The notes below the pieces were generated by a model. That model was given only the letters and a program-made list of their open reading frames with translations, did no database searches and had not been told where the DNA came from. Source: CAZWAP01 sp964632005 (GTDB taxonomy: Bacteria > Planctomycetota > Phycisphaerae > Sedimentisphaerales > Anaerobacaceae). Taken from it: 31,493 bases of DNA. The translations under genes and the position numbers were made by a program. The stretch lies in assembly GCA_964632005.1 (NCBI GenBank), contig CAZWAP010000028.1:1-31493 (forward strand), read 5' to 3'. Below, piece by piece: positions 8,925-15,839 of this stretch. Positions within the stretch are counted from its first letter, which is position 1. The number at the start of each line of letters is the position of its first letter.

Positions 8925-9977
8925 CTACACGTATTCCCACTGCTTCAACCACTGGTAGCTCGCCGGCAGCTTCGCCCAGGTCTCCTTCATCAGGTTGTCG
9001 AGCTCCTCGGCCTCGGCCACATCCAACTGCCGACGCTCCTTGACTGCCCGCGCCACGTTGTCCACCTGGTGCGTGCTAACCAGGCCGGGTATAGGAATGA
9101 TCAGCGGATTGCACAGTATGTACCGAATCGCCAATCTCGCGCGCCGATCGTCCTCCTCGGCGTGCGGATCGTCCGGCGCGCTGGTCCCCTTGAACAGGGA
9201 GTTGCTCGCAAACGGCTTTATCCCGAACGCACCCACATCGCACTTCTTCAGGGCATCAAAAACGCTGTCTTTCGGCAGCGCCTTGCTCATAGCCGTGTAT
9301 GGGAACAGCACAACCTCCACCTGTGGGAAGTACTCTATCATAAACTTGATCCACCGTCGGTCGTGCGACGAAAACCCGATAAACCGCGCCTTGCCCTGTT
9401 TCTTTGCCGTCTCCAGGGCCTCGACTATTTCGCACGAAGTGTTGAAAGAGTGCCTGCCGCCAGGCTCGAAGCAAGTAATACGCCACAGGTCCGTGTATTC
9501 CTGCTTCGACTCCTTCAGCAGCGCATCCAGGCTTTCTAACAGCTTCTTTGCAGTCCGGTACTTCTCGTTACGCGCCTCGCGCCCGCAATACGAAAGCGCC
9601 ATATACATCTTGTCCCGCCGCCCTTTCAGCGCCCGGCTGTACGCAAGCACCTCCGCCCGGCAACAGGCGTCGATATAGTTGATCCCTACGTCCATACACC
9701 GTCTGACGACGTCGCGCCGGTTCTTGTCGAAGTCCTGCTTCATCACGTTGATCCGTTTCCAGTGACCGCCCAGGGCCACTGCGGATATCCACAGGCCCGT
9801 TTTCCCCAACCGCCGGTACTCCATATTCTCGTTGTAGCACAGCGTTTTCCGCACCGCGGCATCCGCCGTCTTACCTGAGGCCGACCCGCCTTTTGCCAAG
9901 GCCCCGGCGATCGTCCCGGCCGCCACCAGAGAAGTCCTCTGGATAAACTTCCTGCGTGAAAGTTGCTCGTCTTTCAT
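8925..9977 (-). CDS. Tat-exported aldo/keto reductase-like protein with degenerate catalytic residues
   Basis: The N-terminus carries a twin-arginine signal (SRRKFIQ, Arg 8-9, then a hydrophobic Ala/Gly stretch), so the folded protein is exported. The rest is an AKR-type TIM barrel: MEYRRLGKTGLWISAVALGG, NYIDACCRAEVLAYSRALKG, GKARFIGFSSHD, and the C-terminal IPIPGLVSTHQVDN loop. The usual tetrad seems largely lost: the Asp is kept (NYIDA), but the Tyr of the DTA-x-x-Y motif, the Lys after the third strand (MALSYCG) and the His of DLY-x-x-H (DLWRITC) have no obvious counterpart. Start at ATG 9977 rather than 9983, because AGGGAAG is then well spaced. It has its own promoter and precedes the cytochrome. 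Catalysis is doubtful. Confidence 0.85.
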   Translation of the reverse strand: MKDEQLSRRKFIQRTSLVAAGTIAGALAKGGSASGKTADAAVRKTLCYNENMEYRRLGKTGLWISAVALGGHWKRINVMKQDFDKNRRDVVRRCMDVGINYIDACCRAEVLAYSRALKGRRDKMYMALSYCGREARNEKYRTAKKLLESLDALLKESKQEYTDLWRITCFEPGGRHSFNTSCEIVEALETAKKQGKARFIGFSSHDRRWIKFMIEYFPQVEVVLFPYTAMSKALPKDSVFDALKKCDVGAFGIKPFASNSLFKGTSAPDDPHAEEDDRRARLAIRYILCNPLIIPIPGLVSTHQVDNVARAVKERRQLDVAEAEELDNLMKETWAKLPASYQWLKQWEYV

Positions 9978-10055
9978 AATCATCTTCCCTTTCTTTTCGC
10001 TTCTGTTAAATTGTCATCGTCAACCAGCCCCTCCTGTCGCGGTATCACGCCCGCT

Positions 10056-10084
10056 ATGATAGCAATATACCCGCTCATTGTCCA
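10056..10084 (-). promoter_or_regulatory. Candidate promoter for the aldo/keto reductase-cytochrome pair
   Basis: Read on the minus strand, TGGACA (10084-10079) and TATCAT (10061-10056) are separated by 17 bases, each matching the sigma70 consensus at five of six positions. A small perfect inverted repeat, GCTAT-C-ATAGC, overlaps the -10. The start site would fall near 10049, about 70 bases before the ATG at 9977. Confidence 0.45.
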
Positions 10085-10141
10085 TCACTTTCTCCTCCGC
10101 CCCGACAAACACGACAAACCCGGCCCATCCCCATCTGCCAC

Positions 10142-10486
10142 TCAGCTGGCATCGGCCGGAATAATGCACAGCAATCTCAAAAGCGACTGGCCCGTGTTCT
10201 TGAAGCAGTGCTCCTGCCCACCAGGTACGAAGATCACGTCCTCGGCACGAAAACCGTGTTCGGCTGCCTCGCAGACAAGGACCCCTTCGCCCTCCACCAC
10301 AAACACGCCGTGCTCATGCGGATGCGTATGCAGCGGGGTGTGTCCTCCCGGCTCAACCTCAAATAACCGCATAGCAAAGTGCTCAGCTCCATCCTGCCTG
10401 CTTATAAGCCACCTGACCCCGACGCGTTCGGCTCCTTCAGCCTCCACCACCGACTTCTCAATATCGCTGCTTCTTGCTACCTTCAA
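10142..10486 (-). CDS. Small single-domain cupin protein
   Basis: The 114-residue product is a conserved-barrel cupin. Motif 1 is visible as GGHTPLHTHPHEHGVFVVEG and motif 2 as VPGGQEHCFKNTG, giving the His cluster and acidic positions that normally bind one divalent metal. Such small cupins act as metal-dependent enzymes or ligand sensors; the substrate cannot be read from sequence. The start is TTG at 10486 behind a GGGCGG element; no ATG is available near the domain edge. It lies 194 bases downstream of gatB and 158 bases upstream of the aldo/keto reductase, so operon membership with either is uncertain. Confidence 0.8.
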   Translation of the reverse strand: MKVARSSDIEKSVVEAEGAERVGVRWLISRQDGAEHFAMRLFEVEPGGHTPLHTHPHEHGVFVVEGEGVLVCEAAEHGFRAEDVIFVPGGQEHCFKNTGQSLLRLLCIIPADAS

Positions 10487-10680
10487 CTTTCCGCCCTTTC
10501 ATTCATTGTCCGAAAGCCCTTTTACCCCGAAACACCATGATAGCCATCAAGACTCCCCACCCTATTCCCTCCTGCCGCCCCCCTGCAACTACGAAAAACG
10601 AGACCCCCTAAAACATCCAGGAACCCCGACAAACGTCACGTGAAGATATGCTGGCAAGTTCACGGCCCCTTTTCAAAGCA
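10487..10680. other. gatB-cupin intergenic region
   Basis: No gene is supported in these 194 bases. Read on the minus strand there are runs of G and two very short open frames (under 20 codons). No hairpin with a T-run typical of an intrinsic terminator was seen after gatB. Confidence 0.4.
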
Positions 10681-12159
10681 TCATCGCAACTTGCGGCCGA
10701 GGATCTCGGAAGCTACCTTTGGATTTGCTCGTCCCCCGGTCTTCTGCATAACCTGTCCCAGTAAGTATCCTGCGGCCTTTTTGCTCTTTTTCCCGCCGCT
10801 CTTGACATCCTGCACGGCCTGCGGATTCTCAGCCAGTACCTGCTCGATTATCGCCTCCAGTTCGCCCGCATCACTTTTCTGTTTTAGGTCCAGCTCTTCG
10901 GCCAGCACACACGGCTCTTTCTCACTCTTTGTCATTGCCTCGAATATTGTCGCGGATGCGCCGGCGCTTACCTGGCCCGCCTCAACCATTTTCGCCAGCT
11001 CCGCAACCCGGCCGGCCGTCAGACCAAGACCGTCCACCCCGCAGCCCCGCTCGTTAGCCAGCTTCAGCCCAACCTGCGTAAGCAGGTTACAGACCCGCTT
11101 GGGCTCGCCCCCGGCCTCGACCACTGCCTCAAAGAAATCCGCAGTGGCCCTCTCACCGGTCAGAACCCCCGCGTCGTACTCGCTCAACCCGTACTGCTGA
11201 ACGTACCGCGTCTGCCTTGCCAGCGGCAACTCACACAACCGCCCGCGGATATCCTCCACCCACTGTTCGCTCAACTCCAGCGGCACAAGGTCTGGATCGG
11301 GAAAATACCTGTAGTCGTGTGCTTCTTCCTTCTCCCGCTGAAGCACCGTCACCTCGCGATCTGCATCCCACCCGCGCGTCGTCTTAGTGCCCGGCTCCAT
11401 CACCTGCCCGGTCTCCAAGAACTCATCGAGCTGCCTGTGCTCTTCATAGTCGATACTTCTCTCCAGCGCCCTGAAGCTGTTGAGGTTCTTGATCTCGACT
11501 ATCGGCGTGGCGAACTCGCGCCCGTCCCTGGTAATCAACAGGTTAACGTTGGGCTCAAACCGCATATGGCCCTTCTGCATATCACCCTCGGAAACACCGA
11601 GGTACTGCACAATGCGCTGAAGCTCTATGGCGAGGGCCCTCGCCTCGGCACCGCTGTTGATGTCCGGCTTGGTCACGATCTCCAGCAGCGGAGTGCCGGT
11701 CCGATTCAAATCCACCTGCGTGAAATTACCCGCCGTGTGCAGATTCTTGCCGGCATCTTCCTCCAGGTGAACCCGGATTATCCCCACCTTCTTCGTTCGT
11801 CCTGCCCCCGACGCCCCCCCCAGGCCTATCTCGATGTAACCGTCCCGTGCAAGCGGCAGATCGTACTGGCTGATCTGGTAATTCTTCGGCAGATCAGGGT
11901 AGTAATAGCTCTTTCGATCCCACTTCGTAAAAGACGCGACCTTACAGTTCAACGCCAGGCCCACCAGCACGGCGTACTCAACCGCCTGCTTGTTCATCAC
12001 CGGCAGAACACCGGGCATACCAAGGCACACCGGACACACCAGGCTGTTCGGCTCCGCCCCGAACTCCACCGCGCAGCCGCAGAACATCTTGCTCCTCGTG
12101 CACAACTGCACGTGAATCTCCAACCCGACTATCACCTTGTAATCGAGCTTACGGTCCAT
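10681..12159 (-). CDS. gatB: Asp-tRNA(Asn)/Glu-tRNA(Gln) amidotransferase subunit B
   Basis: GatB binds the misacylated tRNA and carries the kinase active site that activates Glu-tRNA(Gln) or Asp-tRNA(Asn) before amidation with ammonia from GatA. The 492-residue product has the N-terminal YKVIVGLEIHVQL motif, the zinc-site cysteines (CGC ... CPVCLGMPG, about 27-48), the DLPKNYQISQYDLP segment and the ExLNSFRALERSIDYE region, followed by the helical and YqeY-like tail ending in GGRANPKVASEIL. Length is normal. It overlaps gatA by 11 bases, so translation is coupled. Presence of GatCAB means at least one amide tRNA is made by the indirect route. Confidence 0.97.
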   Translation of the reverse strand: MDRKLDYKVIVGLEIHVQLCTRSKMFCGCAVEFGAEPNSLVCPVCLGMPGVLPVMNKQAVEYAVLVGLALNCKVASFTKWDRKSYYYPDLPKNYQISQYDLPLARDGYIEIGLGGASGAGRTKKVGIIRVHLEEDAGKNLHTAGNFTQVDLNRTGTPLLEIVTKPDINSGAEARALAIELQRIVQYLGVSEGDMQKGHMRFEPNVNLLITRDGREFATPIVEIKNLNSFRALERSIDYEEHRQLDEFLETGQVMEPGTKTTRGWDADREVTVLQREKEEAHDYRYFPDPDLVPLELSEQWVEDIRGRLCELPLARQTRYVQQYGLSEYDAGVLTGERATADFFEAVVEAGGEPKRVCNLLTQVGLKLANERGCGVDGLGLTAGRVAELAKMVEAGQVSAGASATIFEAMTKSEKEPCVLAEELDLKQKSDAGELEAIIEQVLAENPQAVQDVKSGGKKSKKAAGYLLGQVMQKTGGRANPKVASEILGRKLR

Positions 12160-13633
12160 CCGGCCCTCGAGCCTCCAGCCTCGGCCTTCTGGTGTGCCAG
12201 TCGGTCTCCTTCTCGTACATCCGGGCTATCCGCAGCAGCCTGTCCTCGCTGAACGTCGGCCCCAATATCTGCAAGCCGATCGGCAGCCCCTGCTCGTCGA
12301 AACCGCACGGAATACTCAGCCCCGGAATACCCGCCAGGTTCGCCGATATCGTGTACACATCCGAAAGGTACATCGTCAGCGGATCGTCAACCTTCTGCCC
12401 CAGCCTGAACGCCGTCGTCGGCGAAACGGGCATCACAATACAATCGCACCGCTTAAATGCCTCGGCAAAGTCGCTCCGGATCAGATTTCGCACTCTCAGC
12501 GCCTTGAGGTAATACGCATCGTAGTACCCGCTGGACAGCGCGTAAGTGCCCAACATTATCCGCCGCTTGACCTCTTTGCCGAACGCCTCCGCCCGTGACC
12601 TCGAATACACCGCCACGTAGTCCTCCGCCGTCTCGCTGCGATATCCGTAATGCACCCCGTCATACCGCGCCAGGTTGCTCGAGGCCTCCGCCGTGGCGAT
12701 AACGTAGTACGCAGCGATCGCGTACTCACTGTGAGCCAGCTCCACCTCTACAACCTCGGCCCCTATGTCCGTGTACTGCTCTATCGCCCGGCTCACTGCC
12801 TGCTGAACCGACGCCTCCGCTCCCGCGGTAAGTCCCGGAACAACGCCGATCCTCAACGGCTCCACCGGCTCATCCAGCTTGTCGAGATAATCGCGCGCCG
12901 CCGATGTCGCCTCATCCACGCTGGTGCTGTCCGCCGGGTCGTGACCGGCTATCACGCTAAGCAGAAGCGCCGCATCCTCCACGGTTCTGCTGATCGGCCC
13001 AATCTGGTCCAAGCTCGAACCGTAGGCCACCAGCCCATACCGGGACACCCGCCCGTAGGTCGGCTTGAGCCCGACAACTCCGCAAAAACCCGCGGGCTGT
13101 CTGATAGATCCCCCTGTGTCCGATCCCAGGGCCGCGTAGCACAGCCCCGCGGCCACAGCCACCGCAGAACCACCGCTGCTGCCGCCCGGCACCCGGCTGG
13201 TATCCCACGGATTTACCGTCCGCTGCAGGCCCGAGTTCTCCGTGCTCGAACCCATAGCGAATTCATCCAGATTCGTCTTGCCCACGATCACCGCACCGGC
13301 TGACTCTAACCTTTCGATGACAGTCGCATCGTACGGCGAGTGGAAATCCTCCAGGATCCGGGAACCACAGGTCGTCCGCCCGAACCTTGTACAGATATTA
13401 TCTTTGACGGCAAGCGGCACTCCCGCCAACCGCCCCACCTTGTCCCCTGCCGCGATCCGCCGGTCGATCTGGGCCGCTCGCTCCAAGGCCCGCTGCTGAT
13501 AGGTGGTTATGTACGCACCGACAACGCCGTCGAGCCTCTCTATACGCTCAAAGACCCACTCGGTCGCCTCGACGCTGCTGGTCTGGCCGCCAATTATCCT
13601 GTCCCGAAGCTCTCTTGCGCTCAGCTGTTCCAT
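12149..13633 (-). CDS. gatA: Asp-tRNA(Asn)/Glu-tRNA(Gln) amidotransferase subunit A
   Basis: GatA is the amidase-signature subunit that hydrolyses glutamine and channels ammonia to GatB. The Ser-cisSer-Lys triad is intact: the Lys in PLAVKDN (about 77), the cis-Ser in the PGGSSGGSAVAVAAG loop (about 152) and the nucleophile in SDTGGSIRQPA (about 176). The remainder, including GLKPTYGRVSRYG and the C-terminal LPIGLQILGP, is standard, and length (494) is typical. ATG at 13633 is chosen; an in-frame TTG six bases upstream (13639) is equally possible, as ribosome-binding signals are weak. It lies between gatC and gatB in the usual C-A-B order. Confidence 0.96.
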   Translation of the reverse strand: MEQLSARELRDRIIGGQTSSVEATEWVFERIERLDGVVGAYITTYQQRALERAAQIDRRIAAGDKVGRLAGVPLAVKDNICTRFGRTTCGSRILEDFHSPYDATVIERLESAGAVIVGKTNLDEFAMGSSTENSGLQRTVNPWDTSRVPGGSSGGSAVAVAAGLCYAALGSDTGGSIRQPAGFCGVVGLKPTYGRVSRYGLVAYGSSLDQIGPISRTVEDAALLLSVIAGHDPADSTSVDEATSAARDYLDKLDEPVEPLRIGVVPGLTAGAEASVQQAVSRAIEQYTDIGAEVVEVELAHSEYAIAAYYVIATAEASSNLARYDGVHYGYRSETAEDYVAVYSRSRAEAFGKEVKRRIMLGTYALSSGYYDAYYLKALRVRNLIRSDFAEAFKRCDCIVMPVSPTTAFRLGQKVDDPLTMYLSDVYTISANLAGIPGLSIPCGFDEQGLPIGLQILGPTFSEDRLLRIARMYEKETDWHTRRPRLEARGPDGP

Positions 13634-13774
13634 TTGCAAACGTCGCCTGTGCCCCCTTTACCGTCCGCTCCGACTCGGCCACCGCAGCAACACTGTCCTT
13701 TGTGCCGTGAAACACCTGGCGCCGGAATGCCCTTCGGCCTGGTCGCAGACATCCCGGCACAGCCTTATAGCCCC

Positions 13775-14083
13775 CTAAGCACCCGACCCCGAATCCAGTA
13801 CCTTCGGAACCTTAAAGAAGCAACCGTCACGAGCCGGCGCGTTCGCAAGCGCCGCGTCCGTCCCGATCGACTCCCGCACGCAATCCGCCCGCAGCACGTT
13901 CGTAATCGGCAGACAGTGCGCCAGCGGCTCAACACCCTCCGTATCCACCTCGTTCATCTTCTCGACGTACCCCAGAATCGCCCCAAGCTGCACCGTAAAC
14001 TCCTCCACCTCCTCGTCGCTGAGCTCCAGGCGCGACAGTTTCGCAACCTTCCGCACTTCTGCCTCGTCGATCTTCCTGTCCAT
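13775..14083 (-). CDS. gatC: Asp-tRNA(Asn)/Glu-tRNA(Gln) amidotransferase subunit C
   Basis: GatC is the small scaffold that wraps GatA and stabilises its contact with GatB. The 102-residue product shows the family pattern: VRKVAKLSRLELSDEEVEEF near the N-terminus, LGAILGYVEKMNEVDTEGVEPLAH in the middle, and a C-terminal NAPARDGCFFKVPKVL. Length is normal (about 95-100). The start codon lies only 18 bases after the T-run of the rpmB terminator, so expression may depend on terminator read-through or on a promoter inside the terminator region. A gap of about 140 bases separates it from gatA. Confidence 0.95.
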   Translation of the reverse strand: MDRKIDEAEVRKVAKLSRLELSDEEVEEFTVQLGAILGYVEKMNEVDTEGVEPLAHCLPITNVLRADCVRESIGTDAALANAPARDGCFFKVPKVLDSGSGA

Positions 14084-14101
14084 CTGTTACTCTGCTCTAA
14101 C

Positions 14102-14127
14102 AAAAAGCGAGGTGTTGCCCACCTCGC
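14102..14127 (-). terminator. Intrinsic terminator after rpmB
   Basis: On the minus strand a perfect 8-bp stem GCGAGGTG / CACCTCGC with a five-base loop is followed directly by five T residues (plus-strand A-run 14102-14106). It lies about 37 bases after the rpmB stop codon and just before gatC. Confidence 0.85.
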
Positions 14128-14163
14128 ACGCTCCGATACCCACACCATTGAGAAACAGTCGGA

Positions 14164-14430
14164 TCAGCTGCTCGACGGCTTTGCGGGTTTGTAGTTGCGC
14201 TTGGCGGGCTTTTGAACAAGGCCGTTCCGGATAGCCTTGGCAGAGACCTTTATCCGGCAGACCTTCCCGTCAACTATCGCCCGGACCTTCTGGATGTTCG
14301 GCTTGAACTTTCTCTTGCTCACCCCCGTAACTTTCCGCCCGACGCCGCCGAGATACTTGGCCTTACCCCGCCGGGCGATGCTCCTGCCGAACCTCGTCCG
14401 CTTGCCTGTAAAGTAACACACTCTCGCCAT
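14164..14430 (-). CDS. rpmB: 50S ribosomal protein L28
   Basis: The 88-residue product starts MARVCYFTGKRTRFG and continues with RRGKAKYLGGVGRKVTG, KRKFKPNIQKVRAIVDGK and KVSAKAIRNGLV, the L28 core, with a basic C-terminal tail ending in KPSSS. L28 belongs to the large ribosomal subunit. A clear GGAG (complement of plus 14439-14442) lies eight bases before the ATG. The gene is followed by its own intrinsic terminator. The N-terminal region has a single Cys rather than the paired zinc-binding Cys of the C+ form, so it is probably the zinc-free type. Confidence 0.95.
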   Translation of the reverse strand: MARVCYFTGKRTRFGRSIARRGKAKYLGGVGRKVTGVSKRKFKPNIQKVRAIVDGKVCRIKVSAKAIRNGLVQKPAKRNYKPAKPSSS

Positions 14431-14710
14431 TCAATATGCTCCTTTGGGCTCTACACGCACTCATAGGCCTATTTGAATCACCCGGAAACCTGTAGTTTAC
14501 CATCTCTGATGCACCCTGCAAGCACAAACCGAATTATTTCTCCTCGCGATGTCGCGATGGGCAGCGTCTCAGATCTGCAGGCGGATTTTTCAAGGCCAGG
14601 ATACAGACGTGCACAGGAGCTGTCGCCGTGGGTCCGCCGCAGGCCGACAACAGCCAGCCCCGGGGATAGGCCGTAAGCGGACAAGAACAGTCAGGGGAGA
14701 TCTTGGGACG
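14431..14710. other. rpmB-STAS gene intergenic region
   Basis: No convincing gene, tRNA or structured RNA was seen in these 280 bases. Open frames on both strands show no family features and no good ribosome-binding site. The minus-strand half next to rpmB should contain its promoter, but only a weak candidate (TTGCAG, 16 bases, TAAACT) is visible. Confidence 0.4.
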
Positions 14711-15046
14711 TTATCCCGTCATCTCCAGCGTGGCCAGGGCGGTGAATTTGTCGTGGGTGATCTCGAAAACCGCGTCGAGCCCGGTAAGAAGGAAAATGCC
14801 CTCCGCAGCCGGTGTGACACCACACAGGACCAGCCGTCGCCCCCCACTTTCGGCAAGCTGCCGCAGCCTTAAAAGCCCCGCGAGATCCGACGAGCTTATC
14901 TGCTCGACGCCGGCAAGATCAATGACCACATCGTGAATCTTCCGCTCCGAGAGGAAATTTACAACCGCAGCAAGCTCCTCGCCCATCTCTGAGCCGCTCG
15001 GCAGATCCACGATGATAATACGATCCGACCAGTGCTGTATCGCCAT
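14711..15046 (-). CDS. STAS-domain protein (anti-sigma factor antagonist-like)
   Basis: The 111-residue product is a single STAS domain: a beta strand RIIIVDLPSG, then VVNFLSERKIHDVVIDLAGVEQISSSDLAGLLRLRQLAE, RRLVLCGVTP and a final helix after LLTGLDAVFEI. The ISSSDLAGL segment is where SpoIIAA-type proteins carry the Ser/Thr phosphorylated by a partner kinase. In such systems the unphosphorylated STAS protein binds an anti-sigma factor or another switch kinase. ATG at 15046 is chosen because GGAG lies six bases upstream; a longer reading to 15100 adds 18 residues without family support. No serine kinase, phosphatase or sigma factor is in the window, so its partner is unknown. Confidence 0.8.
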   Translation of the reverse strand: MAIQHWSDRIIIVDLPSGSEMGEELAAVVNFLSERKIHDVVIDLAGVEQISSSDLAGLLRLRQLAESGGRRLVLCGVTPAAEGIFLLTGLDAVFEITHDKFTALATLEMTG

Positions 15047-15186
15047 CCTAAACTCCGACTTTTCCAGGCCCTGCGCCCAGGCCAATTCCGACGGCCTCAA
15101 CTGGTCTTATCGACGCCGCTCGGGACGACGTTGAAAAGAAATTGGCTCGGCTCATCCACTCAAGGGACCGCCGGCCCAGAATTTTG

Positions 15187-15215
15187 TTGACGGAGTTGTT
15201 ATTGGACGCTCTAAT
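15187..15215 (+). promoter_or_regulatory. Promoter of the molybdenum/tungsten operon
   Basis: TTGACG (15187-15192) and TCTAAT (15210-15215) are separated by 17 bases, a good sigma70-type promoter. Transcription would start near 15222, about 54 bases before the first gene. The start site abuts the inverted repeat at 15226-15249. Confidence 0.65.
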
Positions 15216-15225
15216 GGTTTTACAG

Positions 15226-15249
15226 GGATATGTCGAGCTATACATATCC
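15226..15249 (+). promoter_or_regulatory. Inverted-repeat operator, likely ModE-type
   Basis: Perfect inverted repeat: GGATATGT (15226-15233), eight-base spacer, ACATATCC (15242-15249). The spacer centre AGCT is itself symmetric, so 20 of 24 positions are dyad-related. It begins a few bases after the predicted start site, where a bound repressor would block transcription. The arms and spacing recall E. coli ModE operators, which have TATA/TACATA-rich half sites around a 6-8 base centre. A ModE-like protein is encoded two genes downstream. Assignment of the binder is inference. Confidence 0.6.
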
Positions 15250-15275
15250 GGTGAAACGCTGACGGAGAACGACAA

Positions 15276-15464
15276 ATGGACCGGGACAAAATCGTCGACG
15301 CCGTCGCAGAACGGGCCACCCAGTCCGATGGAAGAAGGATATTGAGCTGCGCCGATGCACTGATGCTCGCCGCAGAGCTAGGTCTCTCTGCCGCCGAGAT
15401 CGGCCGGATATGCAACGAGCAAGGCATCCGAATCTCGAACTGTCAGCTCGGCTGCTTCAAATAA
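15276..15464 (+). CDS. Small HTH-like protein ending in a CQLGCF motif
   Basis: This 62-residue protein is the first gene of the Mo/W operon. Residues 22-45 (LSCADALMLAAELGLSAAEI) look like helices of a compact helix-turn-helix-like fold, followed by GRICNEQGIRISNCQLGCFK. Three Cys stand out: Cys24, and the C-terminal pair Cys56-x3-Cys60; Cys45 is a fourth. I recall similar short proteins with a terminal CQLGCF next to molybdenum or formate dehydrogenase genes in sulfate-reducing bacteria, but cannot name a characterised member. GGAG eight bases before ATG supports the start. The Cys pair could bind a metal or oxyanion, which would suit a sensor or metallochaperone. Function unknown. Confidence 0.75.
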   Translation: MDRDKIVDAVAERATQSDGRRILSCADALMLAAELGLSAAEIGRICNEQGIRISNCQLGCFK

Positions 15465-15485
15465 ACCCCACAGGGAGATAGTGCC

Positions 15486-15839
15486 GTGCGAAGGTTCAAA
15501 CCAAGATTCAAGCTCTGGCTGAACACCCGAGACATCGAGGGTGCTTTTGGAGACGGCAAGTGGCGGCTGCTCCGGGCGATACACACCGAAGGCTCGCTCC
15601 GACGGGCCTGCGAATCGCTTCAAATAAGCTACCGAAAGGCCTGGGGCGACCTCGAAAAGGCTCAGGAGGCCCTGGGTGCTGAGCTGGTAAAGAAGGAGCG
15701 GGGCGGCAGCAAGGGCGGCTGCAGCGTTTTGACTGCTCAGGGCCACAAGTGGCTCGGCGCCTACGGAATGTTCCGCAGCGAGGTGGAAAAGGCAGTTGAA
15801 ACGGCTTTCAGGCGGCATTTCAAGGGACTGGTTAGATGA
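15486..15839 (+). CDS. ModE-type winged-helix regulator lacking the molybdate-binding domain
   Basis: The 117-residue product matches the N-terminal DNA-binding domain of ModE (LysR-like winged helix): GDGKWRLLRAIHTEGSLRRACESLQISYRKAWGDLEKAQEAL is the helix-turn-helix, followed by the wing with VKKERGGSKGGCSVLTAQG. Full ModE has about 260 residues with two C-terminal molbindin repeats; these are absent, so it cannot sense molybdate the E. coli way. The start is GTG at 15486 with GGGAG eight bases upstream. It lies between the CQLGCF protein and wtpA (four-base overlap). It is the obvious candidate to bind the inverted repeat at 15226-15249. Confidence 0.85.
   Translation: MRRFKPRFKLWLNTRDIEGAFGDGKWRLLRAIHTEGSLRRACESLQISYRKAWGDLEKAQEALGAELVKKERGGSKGGCSVLTAQGHKWLGAYGMFRSEVEKAVETAFRRHFKGLVR

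Noticed and set aside
10020..10085. 21-codon minus-strand frame with a strong GGAGGAG upstream of the aldo/keto reductase gene
   Set aside because: It overlaps the best promoter candidate for that gene, and a peptide this short cannot be supported without conservation.
11317..12252. 311-codon plus-strand frame across gatB
   Set aside because: Antisense shadow of gatB, whose product is clearly conserved.
12650..13303. 217-codon plus-strand frame across gatA
   Set aside because: Antisense shadow, Arg/His-rich, no recognisable domain.
14478..14684. 68-codon minus-strand frame between rpmB and the STAS gene
   Set aside because: No ribosome-binding site, low-complexity mix of residues, no family resemblance.
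15222..15275. Possible Moco/tungsten cofactor riboswitch before the Mo/W operon
   Set aside because: The leader is only about 54 bases and is largely occupied by the inverted repeat; too short for the known Moco RNA.
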